From: an uncultured Faecalibacterium sp. | GTDB lineage: Bacteria; Bacillota; Clostridia; Oscillospirales; Ruminococcaceae | DNA: 31,096 nucleotides | Direction of reading: 5' to 3' | Assembly (NCBI GenBank): GCA_900540455.1 | Contig: UQGD01000026.1 | Location: forward strand, 1-31,096 | In this document: in pieces, positions 21,742 through 30,086 of the stretch | Layout of the letters: each line of letters starts with the position of its first letter | Numbering within the stretch: position 1 is the stretch's first letter | The notes under the pieces: model-generated | Databases searched by the model: none | What the model saw: the letters and a program-made list of their open reading frames with translations, nothing else | Told to the model about the DNA's origin: nothing | Translations under genes and position numbers: made by a program

Positions 21742-21755
21742 CCGGAATCCCTCCT

Positions 21756-21778
21756 TTGTATTATTAAGTATAATGCAA
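21756..21778. promoter_or_regulatory. Probable GntR operator overlapping the -10 box
   Basis: Arms TTGTATTAT (21756-21764) and ATAATGCAA (21770-21778) form an inverted repeat with 8 of 9 positions matching, separated by five bases. It overlaps the -10 box at 21767-21772, so binding would block transcription of the GntR operon. Confidence 0.6.
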
Positions 21779-21795
21779 ATGGTACATTGCGTCAA
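21767..21795 (-). promoter_or_regulatory. Promoter of the GntR operon
   Basis: On the minus strand TTGACG (21795-21790), a 17-base spacer and TATACT (21772-21767) form a good sigma-A promoter. Confidence 0.8.
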
Positions 21796-21834
21796 GAGCA
21801 GCGGCCCCCTTTTTTAAAGAAAAAGGGCAGGGGT

Positions 21835-21863
21835 TTGCAATCCGCTGCCGGGGGTGCTACAAT
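21835..21863 (+). promoter_or_regulatory. Promoter of the Xaa-Pro aminopeptidase gene
   Basis: TTGCAA (21835-21840), a 17-base spacer and TACAAT (21858-21863) lie 75 bases before the start. Confidence 0.75.
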
Positions 21864-21937
21864 AGAAAAGTAAGTCTGCAAACCGCCGGGCCGCAGCGCG
21901 GCCAAACGGCATGGAAATAGAAAAGAGGGCTTTTGTT

Positions 21938-23737
21938 ATGAGCATGAATACCGTTCCGGAGCGCCTGGCTGCCCTGCGTGCTGCGATGCAGGCCAACGGC
22001 TGTGCCGCCTACCTGATCCCCACTGGCGACCCCCATGCCAGCGAGTACCTGCCCGACCACTACAATTCCCGAGCCTATTTCTCCGGCTTTACCGGGGAGA
22101 ATTCCACCCTGGTGGTCACCCGCACCGCCAGCGCCCTGTGGGCAGACGGCCGTTTCTTCGTCCAGGCAGAAAAAGAGCTGGCCGGCACCGAGATCCAGCT
22201 GCAGAAGATGGGCGAGCCCGGCGTGCCTACTGTGGAGCAGTATTGCGCCGATGCACTGGCCGAGGGCGAGTGCCTGGGTCTGTGCGGCCTGACCGCCGCC
22301 TGTGAGCTGGTGCGCAGCCTGCAAAAGGCGCTGGCTGCAAAACACGGCTCTGTCAAGACGCTGGACCTGGAGGACGAGCTGTGGACGGAGGGCCGTCCGG
22401 CCCTGCCCGCTACCCCGGCCTGGCTGCTCAGCGCAGAGTATGCCGGCGAGACCCCGGCGGACAAGCTGGCCCGGCTGCGCAAGGCCCTGGCAGACCAGGG
22501 CTGCACGGCCCAGCTGGTGGGCAAGCTGGATAACCTGGCCTGGCTGCTGAACCTGCGGGCAATGGATATCGAGTGTACCCCCTATGCCATGGCCTACTGC
22601 TACGTCACCCCGGATCGGGCTGTGCTGTTCATGGACGCTTCCCGTCTGGCGCCGGAGGCTGCCCAGGAGCTGGCGGAGAATGGCGTGACGCTGGCAGGCT
22701 ACGACCAGGTGCTTGCTGCACTGGCAGCCGAGACCGAGCCGCAGACTGTGCTGGCAGACCCCGCATCGGTGAACTATGCCGTTTATGAGGCCCTGAGCCA
22801 GAACCCGGCGCTGACCGTGAAGGATGCCGCAGACCCGCTGCTGCCCATGAAGGGCGTCAAGAACCCCACCGAGCTGGCCCACCTGCGTCAGGCTCATATC
22901 CGGGACGGCGTGGCCATGGTGCGGTTCCAGATGGAGCTGGAGCAGCGTCTGGCAGACGGCGAGCAGCTGTCGGAGCTGACCATTGACGAGATCCTGCACA
23001 AGCACCGCAGCGCACAGGATAAGTTCCTGACCGAGAGCTTTGGCACCATTGCGGCTTACGGCCCCAATGCGGCTATGATGCACTACCACGCCACCGAGGA
23101 AGACCACGCCAAGCTGGAGCGCCGGGGCTTTTTGCTGGTGGACAGCGGCGCTACCTATATGGACGGCACCACCGACATTACCCGCACCTATCCGCTGGGC
23201 GAGCTGACCCAGGACGAGCGGGCTTTCTACACCTGGACCCTGCAGTGCCATATCGATATCGCCAAGGCGGTGTGGCTGGACTACTGCGACGGCCATATGC
23301 TGGACACCCTGGCCCGTGAGCCGCTGTGGCAGCATCTGATCAACTACCGCTGCGGCACCGGCCACAGCGTCAGCTTTGTGGGCAACGTCCACGAAGGCCC
23401 CCACGCCCTGAACGGCCGCAACACCACCGTGTTCCGCCCCGGCATGATCGTGACCGATGAGCCGGGCGTTTACGAGGGCGGCGTTGTGGGCATCCGCATC
23501 GAAAACGAGCTGGAGTGCGTCCACAAGGCCACCAACCAGTACGGCACCTTCCTGGCGTTTGAGCCGGTGACCTTTGTGCCCATCGACACCTCTCCCATCC
23601 TGCCCGGCGTGCTGAATGCGGATCAGCTGGCCTGGCTGAACGAGTATCATCGTCAGGTGTATGCAGCGCTGGCTCCTCACCTGACCGAGGCCGAGCGCAA
23701 CTGGCTGGCAGGCAAGTGCGCCGCCATCGGCTGCTAA
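21938..23737 (+). CDS. Xaa-Pro aminopeptidase, full-length three-domain M24B type
   Basis: This cytosolic metallopeptidase removes an N-terminal residue that precedes proline. The 599 residues fit the long (XPNPEP1-like) form: two creatinase-like N-terminal domains (about 1-310) and a C-terminal pita-bread catalytic domain. Metal ligands are visible: Asp in DSGATYMDGTTDITRTY (about 402-413), His in GTGHSVSFVG (about 474), Glu in TDEPGVYEGG (about 508), and Glu in GIRIENELE (about 522). The catalytic His region NVHEGPH is also present. The ATG at 21938 was chosen for its GAAAAGAGGG site; the ATG at 21911 lacks one. A terminator follows at once, so it appears monocistronic. Confidence 0.93.
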   Translation: MSMNTVPERLAALRAAMQANGCAAYLIPTGDPHASEYLPDHYNSRAYFSGFTGENSTLVVTRTASALWADGRFFVQAEKELAGTEIQLQKMGEPGVPTVEQYCADALAEGECLGLCGLTAACELVRSLQKALAAKHGSVKTLDLEDELWTEGRPALPATPAWLLSAEYAGETPADKLARLRKALADQGCTAQLVGKLDNLAWLLNLRAMDIECTPYAMAYCYVTPDRAVLFMDASRLAPEAAQELAENGVTLAGYDQVLAALAAETEPQTVLADPASVNYAVYEALSQNPALTVKDAADPLLPMKGVKNPTELAHLRQAHIRDGVAMVRFQMELEQRLADGEQLSELTIDEILHKHRSAQDKFLTESFGTIAAYGPNAAMMHYHATEEDHAKLERRGFLLVDSGATYMDGTTDITRTYPLGELTQDERAFYTWTLQCHIDIAKAVWLDYCDGHMLDTLAREPLWQHLINYRCGTGHSVSFVGNVHEGPHALNGRNTTVFRPGMIVTDEPGVYEGGVVGIRIENELECVHKATNQYGTFLAFEPVTFVPIDTSPILPGVLNADQLAWLNEYHRQVYAALAPHLTEAERNWLAGKCAAIGC

Positions 23738-23753
23738 GGATCCTGTCATGCCG

Positions 23754-23792
23754 CACGGGGCCTCTGCCTTTTGGGCACAGGCCCCGTGTTTT
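23754..23792 (+). terminator. Terminator after the aminopeptidase gene
   Basis: CACGGGGCCT (23754-23763) pairs with AGGCCCCGTG (23779-23788), followed by four T residues. It lies only 33 bases before the next start codon. Confidence 0.8.
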
Positions 23793-23825
23793 GTCATGTC
23801 TTGCGGAGAGGAGGATACACCCAGG

Positions 23826-24569
23826 ATGGTATTTCATATCGCTGTTTGCAGCCCGGACAGCGGGCTGCGGACGGCTGTGCAGCGGGGCTGCATCGGCTAC
23901 TTTGCCCGCCGGGCAGACGGCTGCATCGTGGAACAGCTGCCGGGGGCGGACGCTCTGCTGGAGCGGGATGCCGCCGGTGCACGGTACGAGCTGATCTTGA
24001 TCGAGCTGGAGGGCAGCCCTGTGCCTGCGGGTCTGGCGGCGGCAGAGATGCTGCGCCGCCGGGGCCGCCGGGGGGCGCTGGCGTTTCTGGCCCGGACGCC
24101 TGCCCATGCGTATGCGGCCTATCAGCTGGAGGCGATGCAGTATCTGTTGACCCCTGTGCGGGAGCAGGCGCTGTACCGCCTGCTGGATCGGGCGGTGGAG
24201 CCAGAGTATGGCCCCACCCTGGCGGTGAATACCGCCGCCGGGCTGCGGCTGCTGCCCTATGGAGAGATCGAGTATCTGGAGTGTACCCATCATGTGGTGC
24301 ATTTCCACCTGTCCAGCGGGGAGGATGTGCCCTCGCTGTCCCTGCGGGTCCCGTTCTCTCAGGTGGCACAGCCTTTGCTGGAGGATGGCCGCTTTTTGCA
24401 GCCCCACCGGTCCTATGTGGTCAACCTGGCCCGGGTAGAGCGGGTCTGCCCCGATGAGGTGCAGATGCGCAGCGGCGCCCGCGTGCCCCTGCCCCGGGGC
24501 CGTGCGGCGGAGGTCCGCGCTGCGGTCACCGACTGGGCCAAGTGCCCCGGCCGCTGCGGCAAAGAATAA
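23826..24569 (+). CDS. LytTR-family response regulator with degenerate receiver
   Basis: The 247-residue protein has a receiver-like N-terminal domain (1-125) and a LytTR DNA-binding domain (about 138-235). The LytTR part contains LLPYGEIEYLECTHHVVHFH, then RVPFSQVAQPLLEDGRF and HRSYVVNL. In the receiver the phospho-acceptor position is Glu60 (ELILIELEG, where the family has DLIFLDIEM). The usual Thr/Ser and Lys are also replaced (FLART, YLLTP). It is therefore unlikely to be switched by phosphorylation, and no histidine kinase gene is nearby. The start at 23826 follows GAGAGGAGG with 11-base spacing. No promoter is evident between the aminopeptidase terminator and this gene, so it may depend on readthrough. 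Confidence 0.82.
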   Translation: MVFHIAVCSPDSGLRTAVQRGCIGYFARRADGCIVEQLPGADALLERDAAGARYELILIELEGSPVPAGLAAAEMLRRRGRRGALAFLARTPAHAYAAYQLEAMQYLLTPVREQALYRLLDRAVEPEYGPTLAVNTAAGLRLLPYGEIEYLECTHHVVHFHLSSGEDVPSLSLRVPFSQVAQPLLEDGRFLQPHRSYVVNLARVERVCPDEVQMRSGARVPLPRGRAAEVRAAVTDWAKCPGRCGKE

Positions 24570-24574
24570 AAAGC

Positions 24575-24620
24575 AAAAAACACCCCCGCAGCACTGCTTT
24601 CGCAGCGGTCTGCGGGGGTG
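24575..24620 (-). terminator. Terminator of the patatin/EI operon
   Basis: An 11-bp stem CACCCCCGCAG (24581-24591) with CTGCGGGGGTG (24610-24620) is followed on the minus strand by six T residues. It may also slow transcription from the LytTR side. Confidence 0.88.
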
Positions 24621-24637
24621 TTCCTGTCAGAGGGGGG

Positions 24638-26242
24638 TCACTCTGCTTCCAGCAGGGCTTTTTTGGCTTCCAGCAGGTTTTGCGGGCTTATGGAAAAACT
24701 GCGAAGCCCCATACGATAATACTGTAAGGCGTTGGCGGGGTTGCCCACGGCCAGCCCGCAGATGGTCACCGGGATGTCAGCCTCCCGGGCAGCATCCACC
24801 ACCATCCGGATCAGCTTTTTCATGGCGGGGCTGGCGGGGCGGTAGTACCGCTCTGCGCTGGCCAGCTCCCGGTCCGCTGCGTGGGTATACTGGGTCAGGT
24901 CGTTGGTGCCGATGGTGAAAAAATCGCACCCGTGCTTTGCAAAGTCCTCGGCCGTCAGGCAGGCAGAGGGGATGCTGAGCATCACGCCAAAGGGGGTATC
25001 CTCGTTGAACGGCACCCCCCGCTCCCGCAGGCTGCGGCGGCAGTCCTCCACCATCTCCATGGCGGCGTCCCAATCCTCGATATCGGTGACCATGGGCAGC
25101 ATGACCCGCAGCGGCCCCCGGGCGGCCGCCCGGAGCAGGGCGCAGATCTGGGTCTGGAACTGGTGGGGCTGGCGCAGGCTGCTGCGGATGCCCCGCAGCC
25201 CCAGTTTGGAGGACTGCACCCCCCGGTAGGCGTCCGCTACGGTGCGGTCGGTGCCAAAGTCAAAGGTGCGCACAGTCACCGGCTTGCCCTGGGCCGCGGC
25301 CAGGCAGGATATGTAAAAGAAATACTGCTCCTGCTCGTCCAGGATGCGCCCCGGCAGCATCATGTAGCTGCTGCGCAGCAGGCCCACGCCCTGGGCGCCG
25401 GACTGCATGGCTGTGTCGATGTCCTCGGGGCCAAAGCAGTTGGCCATCAGCTCAAACGTTTCGCCGCTCTGGGTCAGGTTGGGCCTGGCCCGCAGCTGCC
25501 CCAGGCGCAGATCCTCCCGCTGCAGCTCACAGATGCGGATCATGGCCTGCTGGTGCGCAGCGGAGTCCGGGTCCAGCACACACTCGCCCTTGGTGGCATC
25601 CAGGATCAGGGTGCGGCCGTCGCAGTCGTCCAGAAAATCCCGTCCTACCTGCACCACGCCGGGGATGTTCATGGCCCGGGCAATGATGGCTGCATGGCTC
25701 TGGCCGCTGCCTTCGGAGGTGATGATGCCCAGGATCATGCCGGAAGGCACGCTGAACAGGTCGCTGGGCATCAGGATATCCGCAGCCAGGATCACGGGAT
25801 GGTCCAGCGCCAGCCAGACCCGGGGCCGGTTGCCCAGGATGTTCAGCACACGGCTGGTGGCATCCAGCACATCCACGCTGCGCAGCTGCATATAGGGGTT
25901 GTCGGCCATGTTTGCCAGCTGGTCCGCATAGCGGTTGCCCACCCGGCTGATGGCCGCCGCCGCCCCAATGCCCGCAGCGATGTAGGAGCGGACCTCTTTC
26001 ATAAAGCCCTCGTCCTCCAGCAGCATGCTCTGGAACAAAAAGATGGCCTGCTCGGTGGAGGCAGAACGCTCGGCCATGGATTCCAGCTCGGTCTGGGCGG
26101 TGTGGATGGCGTTGGTCAGCATCTGCTGCTCCCGGTCGGGATTGAACGGGCCGTTTTCAAAGGTCTCCACATGACGCTCCAGCCGGCTGACCTGGCCCAC
26201 TACCAGGCCGGGAGAAGCGGAAACACCCTTGTAGATCCTCAT
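24638..26242 (-). CDS. Divergent PTS enzyme I (PEP-protein phosphotransferase) homologue
   Basis: The 534-residue protein has all enzyme I regions: an N-terminal HPr-binding helical part, the phosphohistidine swivel loop with His183 (GSGQSHAAIIARAMNIPG), and a C-terminal PEP-binding barrel. Matching the E. coli active site, Arg290, Arg325, Asn447-Asp448 (IGTNDLTQYTHAADR), Arg458 and Cys495 are kept. The Glu that binds Mg in the near-universal MIE-I-PSA motif is Ser423 here (MLSIPSA). RTEF has become RSSY, and CGELAG has become CGLAVG. Usual EI length is about 570. It may be a low-activity or regulatory paralogue rather than the housekeeping PtsI. Its ATG overlaps the stop of the patatin gene by four bases. 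No HPr gene adjoins it. Confidence 0.82.
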   Translation of the reverse strand: MRIYKGVSASPGLVVGQVSRLERHVETFENGPFNPDREQQMLTNAIHTAQTELESMAERSASTEQAIFLFQSMLLEDEGFMKEVRSYIAAGIGAAAAISRVGNRYADQLANMADNPYMQLRSVDVLDATSRVLNILGNRPRVWLALDHPVILAADILMPSDLFSVPSGMILGIITSEGSGQSHAAIIARAMNIPGVVQVGRDFLDDCDGRTLILDATKGECVLDPDSAAHQQAMIRICELQREDLRLGQLRARPNLTQSGETFELMANCFGPEDIDTAMQSGAQGVGLLRSSYMMLPGRILDEQEQYFFYISCLAAAQGKPVTVRTFDFGTDRTVADAYRGVQSSKLGLRGIRSSLRQPHQFQTQICALLRAAARGPLRVMLPMVTDIEDWDAAMEMVEDCRRSLRERGVPFNEDTPFGVMLSIPSACLTAEDFAKHGCDFFTIGTNDLTQYTHAADRELASAERYYRPASPAMKKLIRMVVDAAREADIPVTICGLAVGNPANALQYYRMGLRSFSISPQNLLEAKKALLEAE

Positions 26243-27426
26243 GCCTTTGTCACCTCCGTGATCTTGGGCGGTGCAGGGGGCGGCAGGGTCAGCGCCCGGT
26301 ACACCATTGCCTGCAAAAATGTGCTGGGGGCCACAGCGGCCCGGGCGGCCAGGGCTGCGCTGCCCTGGCCATCCAGCAGCGGGAAGAATACCCGGATGCG
26401 CCCATAGTCACACCGATCCAAAAAGGCGGCGGACAAGGTCTTGACGGTGTAATAGCGGGTGGGGTCCACCTCCATATCCTCGGCGGCGGCTTCCAGCGGC
26501 GCCAGGGCCTGGTCCCGCAGTTTGCTCAGCCGCAGAGCGGCTCCGGCGGTCCAGGTCACAGGATATTCCGCCAGCACCGCCCGCTGGATGGCGGCAAACC
26601 GGGCGGCAAAGCGGCTGGCATCGGCAGCGCTCTGGCCCTCGTCGTCCACGGCGTAGGCGCAGCCCCGGATGCGGCCAAAAGCCCGCAGGGTGTCAAAGTA
26701 GCCCAGGGCCATGTTGCGCTGCGCCACCTCGGGGTCAAAGCGCAGGATGTCGCCCAGATCCCAGTGGCTGCGCACCAGGATGGTGGGCAGTCCGGTGCGG
26801 TTGGGGCGGGTGATGCCCACCCCTTCCAGGTCCACACAGACCAGCTCCTCGGCGCCCATCCGGGCAGCCAGGGCGGTGGGCATATTATCGCCGTATCCGC
26901 CGTCCAGATACTGGATGCCGTCGATGCTGCGGGCCCGCAAAGCGGGGAAGCAGGCGGCCGAAGCCAGCAGATAGTCCTTGAGCTTGCCTTCGGGGATCTC
27001 ATCCAGGGTCAGCTCCCGGGGCTTGAGGCCCTTTTTTTCCACCGTGACCAGGCCCAGCTGCACCGGGCCGGTCCGCAGGGCCGGCTCGTCCAGCACACGG
27101 TCCACGATCTCCTCCAGCGGTGTCACGTCCATGCCGCCGTCCCGCACTACCTCGTGCAGGAACTGGTGCAGCTCAGACAGGCCCGCTTCCTCGCCGGGCA
27201 GCTCCATTACATCCTGGCTACGGATGGACAGCCACATATCCCGGGCGGTCTCGTATAGGTCCAGCGCAAACATTGCGCCGTTCAGGCTGCCTACGCTGGT
27301 GCCGGTAATGATCTGGGGGCGCCAGTCCAGCTCCATCAGCGCACGCCATACGCCCACCTGATAACTGCCTTTGGCGCCGCCGCCGGCCAGTACAAGGCCC
27401 CTGCGGGCCGGTAGGTTCTGGGTCAT
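26239..27426 (-). CDS. Patatin-like phospholipase family protein
   Basis: The 395-residue protein has the patatin Ser-Asp dyad layout in its first 300 residues. GGGAKG (15-20) forms the oxyanion hole, the nucleophile is Ser44 in GTSVG, and Asp175 lies in LDGGYGDN. It is predicted to hydrolyse acyl ester bonds of lipids, as in bacterial RssA/YchK-type proteins. There is no signal peptide, so it acts in the cytoplasm or on the inner membrane face. The last 150 residues hold no motif I know and end in a Pro-rich stretch. The start follows AAGGAGGA. The stop overlaps the downstream enzyme I start (ATGA), so both proteins are made together. Confidence 0.88.
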   Translation of the reverse strand: MTQNLPARRGLVLAGGGAKGSYQVGVWRALMELDWRPQIITGTSVGSLNGAMFALDLYETARDMWLSIRSQDVMELPGEEAGLSELHQFLHEVVRDGGMDVTPLEEIVDRVLDEPALRTGPVQLGLVTVEKKGLKPRELTLDEIPEGKLKDYLLASAACFPALRARSIDGIQYLDGGYGDNMPTALAARMGAEELVCVDLEGVGITRPNRTGLPTILVRSHWDLGDILRFDPEVAQRNMALGYFDTLRAFGRIRGCAYAVDDEGQSAADASRFAARFAAIQRAVLAEYPVTWTAGAALRLSKLRDQALAPLEAAAEDMEVDPTRYYTVKTLSAAFLDRCDYGRIRVFFPLLDGQGSAALAARAAVAPSTFLQAMVYRALTLPPPAPPKITEVTKA

Positions 27427-27588
27427 GGAAGGGTCCTCCTTACGGTCGTTCTGCGGGGGGCGGGAAAACGGGCGCCAGCCCCTGCCGGGGCGGGGCGGTC
27501 CGGTGTATCTCTTGACCTTTTGCGGGATTTATGGTTTTATTGCTGATAGCAACGGTTAGTATCCCCCCGGGGAGAAAAGTATAAACAC

Positions 27589-27597
27589 AGTATAGCA
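27589..27597 (-). promoter_or_regulatory. Extended -10 promoter of the patatin/EI operon
   Basis: On the minus strand TGCTATACT (27597-27589) is an extended -10 element without a clear -35 box. It gives a leader of about 160 bases. Confidence 0.45.
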
Positions 27598-27661
27598 CAA
27601 TCTGCGGGCAGATGCCCCTGTTTTTGGCAAAAAATTCACCGGATCAGAAAGGGTTTTTCTT

Positions 27662-28312
27662 ATGCGATGCAAGCAATGGATCTTTGATATGGACGGCACG
27701 CTGACCGACAGCATGACCACCGTCTGGCGGCAGGCACCCATCGCCATGCTGGAGCACTTTGGCTGCCAGGCCCGCCCCGGCCTGCGGGAAACGCTGCTGA
27801 GCATGACCATCCCCCAGGCGGCGGAATACCTGCACCAGGAGTACGGCCTGCCTATGGACGAAGCGGGCTACACCCGCCTGCTGCGCCAGGAGGTCAACCG
27901 CCTGTACCAGACCGTGGAGCTGAAGCCCGGCGTGCGGGAGATGCTGGCCCGCCTGGCACAGCAGGGCGCGCGGATGTGCATCTGCTCCAACACCTGGGAG
28001 GCACAGTGCCGGGAGGTGCTGTCCCGGCTGGGGGTGGAGTCGTATTTTGAGTTCTTCATCACCGCCCAGGGCGAGCAGTCCAAGCGCCGTCCGGAGGTCT
28101 TTTTGGAGGCGATGCAGCGGCTGGGCGGCACCGACCCCGCCTGCTGTGCCGTGTGTGAGGATGCCGTCTACGCGGCCCGCACAGCCGCCGGAGCAGGTTT
28201 TTATGTGGTGGGCATTGCGGACGAGGACAGCCGTGCCGATGAGCCGGAGCTGCGCAGCCTGAGCCGGCAGTTCCTTCCGGACTGGACAGCGCTGGACTGG
28301 GACCAGGTGTGA
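27662..28312 (+). CDS. HAD-superfamily phosphatase (phosphoglycolate phosphatase/beta-PGM-like)
   Basis: The 216-residue protein is a subclass I HAD enzyme with a helical cap. Motif I is FDMDGTLTDS (Asp9, Asp11), motif II CSNTWEA, the motif III Lys lies in SKRRPEVFLEAM, and motif IV CEDAVYAARTAAGAG matches the EDSxxGIxAAxxAG consensus. Length and cap fit phosphoglycolate phosphatase or phosphoglucomutase-type members; the substrate cannot be fixed. A modest AGAAAGGG site precedes the ATG. It is followed 69 bases later by prmA, which has its own strong ribosome binding site. Confidence 0.85.
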   Translation: MRCKQWIFDMDGTLTDSMTTVWRQAPIAMLEHFGCQARPGLRETLLSMTIPQAAEYLHQEYGLPMDEAGYTRLLRQEVNRLYQTVELKPGVREMLARLAQQGARMCICSNTWEAQCREVLSRLGVESYFEFFITAQGEQSKRRPEVFLEAMQRLGGTDPACCAVCEDAVYAARTAAGAGFYVVGIADEDSRADEPELRSLSRQFLPDWTALDWDQV

Positions 28313-28381
28313 GGCCATCCCCCGCTGCACCCAGGCGGGCAGGATGAATATGTATATATAGGAATCTAGGAGGTTTTGTAT

Positions 28382-29299
28382 ATGGAATGGACCGATATCC
28401 GGCTGACTGTGGCCAAAGCAGACGCAGAGGCGGCAGAAGCCGCTGCCATGATGATCTCGGACAGCGGTATTTATATTGAGGATTACAGCGACCTGGAACA
28501 GCAGGTGGCCGAGATCGCCCATGTGGACTTGATCGAGCAGGAGCTGCTGGACAAGCCCCGGGACCAGGTCATCGTTCACCTGTACCTGGAGCCGGGTGCC
28601 TCTCCGGTGGAGACGCTGGCCCAGATCGCCGCCCGGATGGAGGCGGTGGGCATCCCCTACACCGTCGAGACCAGCGGTGTGGAGCAGGAGGACTGGCAGA
28701 ACGGCTGGCGCAAATACTACCACCCCATGGAGATCGGCAGCCGGCTGGCGGTGGTGCCCTCCTGGCAGCAGTACGACACCGACCGGGTGCAGCTGACCCT
28801 GGACCCGGGCCTGGCCTTTGGCACCGGCGGCCATGAGACCACCAGCCTGTGTCTGGAGGCGCTGGATCAGCTGGTGCAGGGGGGCGAGCGGGTGCTGGAT
28901 ATCGGCACCGGCAGCGGCATCCTGGCCATTGCTGCCCTGAAGCTGGGCGCTGCCAGCGCCGAGGGCGTGGACATCGACCCGGTGGCGGTGCGCACCGCTG
29001 GGGAGAATGCCGCCCTGAACGGCGTTGCCGATAAGCTGACCGTCCTGGTGGGCGACCTGTCGGACAAAGCCACCGGTCAGTATGACCTGATCACGGCCAA
29101 CATCGTGGCCAATGCGATTATCTCCCTGGCACCGGCGCTGCCCAGCCTGATGGCTCCGGATGCAGTGTTCATCGCCAGCGGCGTCATCGACAGCCGTCTG
29201 GAGGAGGTCTGCGCCGCCCTGACCGCTGCGGGCCTGACCGTGACAGAGGTGCGGGAGAAGCGCGGCTGGGAGTGCATCCTCTGCCGCAAAGCACAGTAA
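28382..29299 (+). CDS. prmA: Ribosomal protein L11 methyltransferase
   Basis: PrmA uses S-adenosylmethionine to trimethylate ribosomal protein L11. The 305 residues cover the N-terminal L11-binding domain (WTDIRLTV start) and a class I methyltransferase domain. The hallmark DPGLAFGTGGHETTSL occupies 141-156, SAM-binding VLDIGTGSGILAIAA occupies 171-185, and a later ANIVANAI corresponds to the N-[IV]-[LV]-A motif. The ATG at 28382 was chosen over an in-frame TTG six bases upstream, because AGGAGG at 28368-28373 is spaced 8 bases from it. A 13-base gap leads to rsmE; prmA-rsmE is a common pair in Firmicutes. Confidence 0.95.
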   Translation: MEWTDIRLTVAKADAEAAEAAAMMISDSGIYIEDYSDLEQQVAEIAHVDLIEQELLDKPRDQVIVHLYLEPGASPVETLAQIAARMEAVGIPYTVETSGVEQEDWQNGWRKYYHPMEIGSRLAVVPSWQQYDTDRVQLTLDPGLAFGTGGHETTSLCLEALDQLVQGGERVLDIGTGSGILAIAALKLGAASAEGVDIDPVAVRTAGENAALNGVADKLTVLVGDLSDKATGQYDLITANIVANAIISLAPALPSLMAPDAVFIASGVIDSRLEEVCAALTAAGLTVTEVREKRGWECILCRKAQ

Positions 29300-29312
29300 A
29301 GGGGGAACTGCC

Positions 29313-30056
29313 ATGCCGCACCGTTATTTTACCACCGAGATCGCTGACGGCCATGCCGTGCTGCGGGGGGCAGATGCCCACCACCTGGCCCGGGTCATGC
29401 GGGCAAAAATGGGGGACACCGTGATCCTCTGCGATGGCAGCGCCACCGAATATACCGGCACCGTTGCCGGTTTTGGAGAGGACCTGGTGGAGCTGACCGT
29501 GGAGCAGGGATATCCCAGCGCGGCCGAGCCGCAGGTGGAGCTGACCATCCTGGCGGGGTACCCCAAACAGGATAAGCTGGAGCAGATCATCCGCCATGGC
29601 GTGGAGCTGGGCTGCGCCCACTTTGTGCCGTTTTTCAGCCGGTACTGCGTGGCTGCCCCCAAAAAAGAGGAGCAGAAGAACGAGCGCTATAACCGCATCG
29701 CGCTGGAGGCTGCCAAGCAGTGCGGCCGGGGCGTGCTGCCGGATGTGGCGCTGCCGCTGCCCAACTTTGGGGCGGTGTGCCGCACCTTTGACCAGTATGA
29801 CCTGGTGCTGTTCTGCTATGAGTGCGGCGGTGTGCCGCTGCGCCAGGTGCTGGCGCAGGCGCCCCGTCCGGAGGGGCGGCGGCTGCGCATCGGCCTTGTG
29901 ACCGGGGCAGAGGGCGGCTTTGCCCCGGAAGAGGCTGCTGCCGCCGGGCAGGCAGGGGCCAAGACCATCGGCCTTGGGCCCCGCATCCTCCGCTGCGAGA
30001 CCGCCCCGCTGGCCGCCGCAGCCGCCATCATGGCGCTGCTGGGCGAGCTGGAATAA
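29313..30056 (+). CDS. rsmE: 16S rRNA m3U1498 methyltransferase
   Basis: RsmE methylates N3 of U1498 in 16S rRNA. The 247-residue SPOUT-class protein has an N-terminal PUA-like domain (HRYF start, HHLARVMR) and a C-terminal trefoil-knot domain. The SAM-binding knot is seen in GLVTGAEGGFAPEEAA (about 194-209) and LGPRILRCETAPLAA (221-235). The length is usual. GGGGG-type Shine-Dalgarno sequence (AAAGGGGGAAC) overlaps the end of prmA, indicating one operon. Confidence 0.95.
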   Translation: MPHRYFTTEIADGHAVLRGADAHHLARVMRAKMGDTVILCDGSATEYTGTVAGFGEDLVELTVEQGYPSAAEPQVELTILAGYPKQDKLEQIIRHGVELGCAHFVPFFSRYCVAAPKKEEQKNERYNRIALEAAKQCGRGVLPDVALPLPNFGAVCRTFDQYDLVLFCYECGGVPLRQVLAQAPRPEGRRLRIGLVTGAEGGFAPEEAAAAGQAGAKTIGLGPRILRCETAPLAAAAAIMALLGELE

Positions 30057-30086
30057 GGCAGTTCCGGGCCGGAATGGACAGGTTTT

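Noticed and set aside
21857..23797. Minus-strand open frame of about 646 codons opposite the aminopeptidase
   Set aside because: It mirrors a full-length M24B gene with all metal ligands. The antisense product has no recognisable motif and no ribosome binding site.
24881..26407. Plus-strand open frame of about 508 codons opposite the enzyme I homologue
   Set aside because: It is antisense to a clear family member; its composition (His/Gly/Gln-rich) is typical of shadow frames.
27644..29314. Minus-strand open frame of about 556 codons opposite the HAD gene and prmA
   Set aside because: It spans two real genes and their gap, with no motif and no ribosome binding site.
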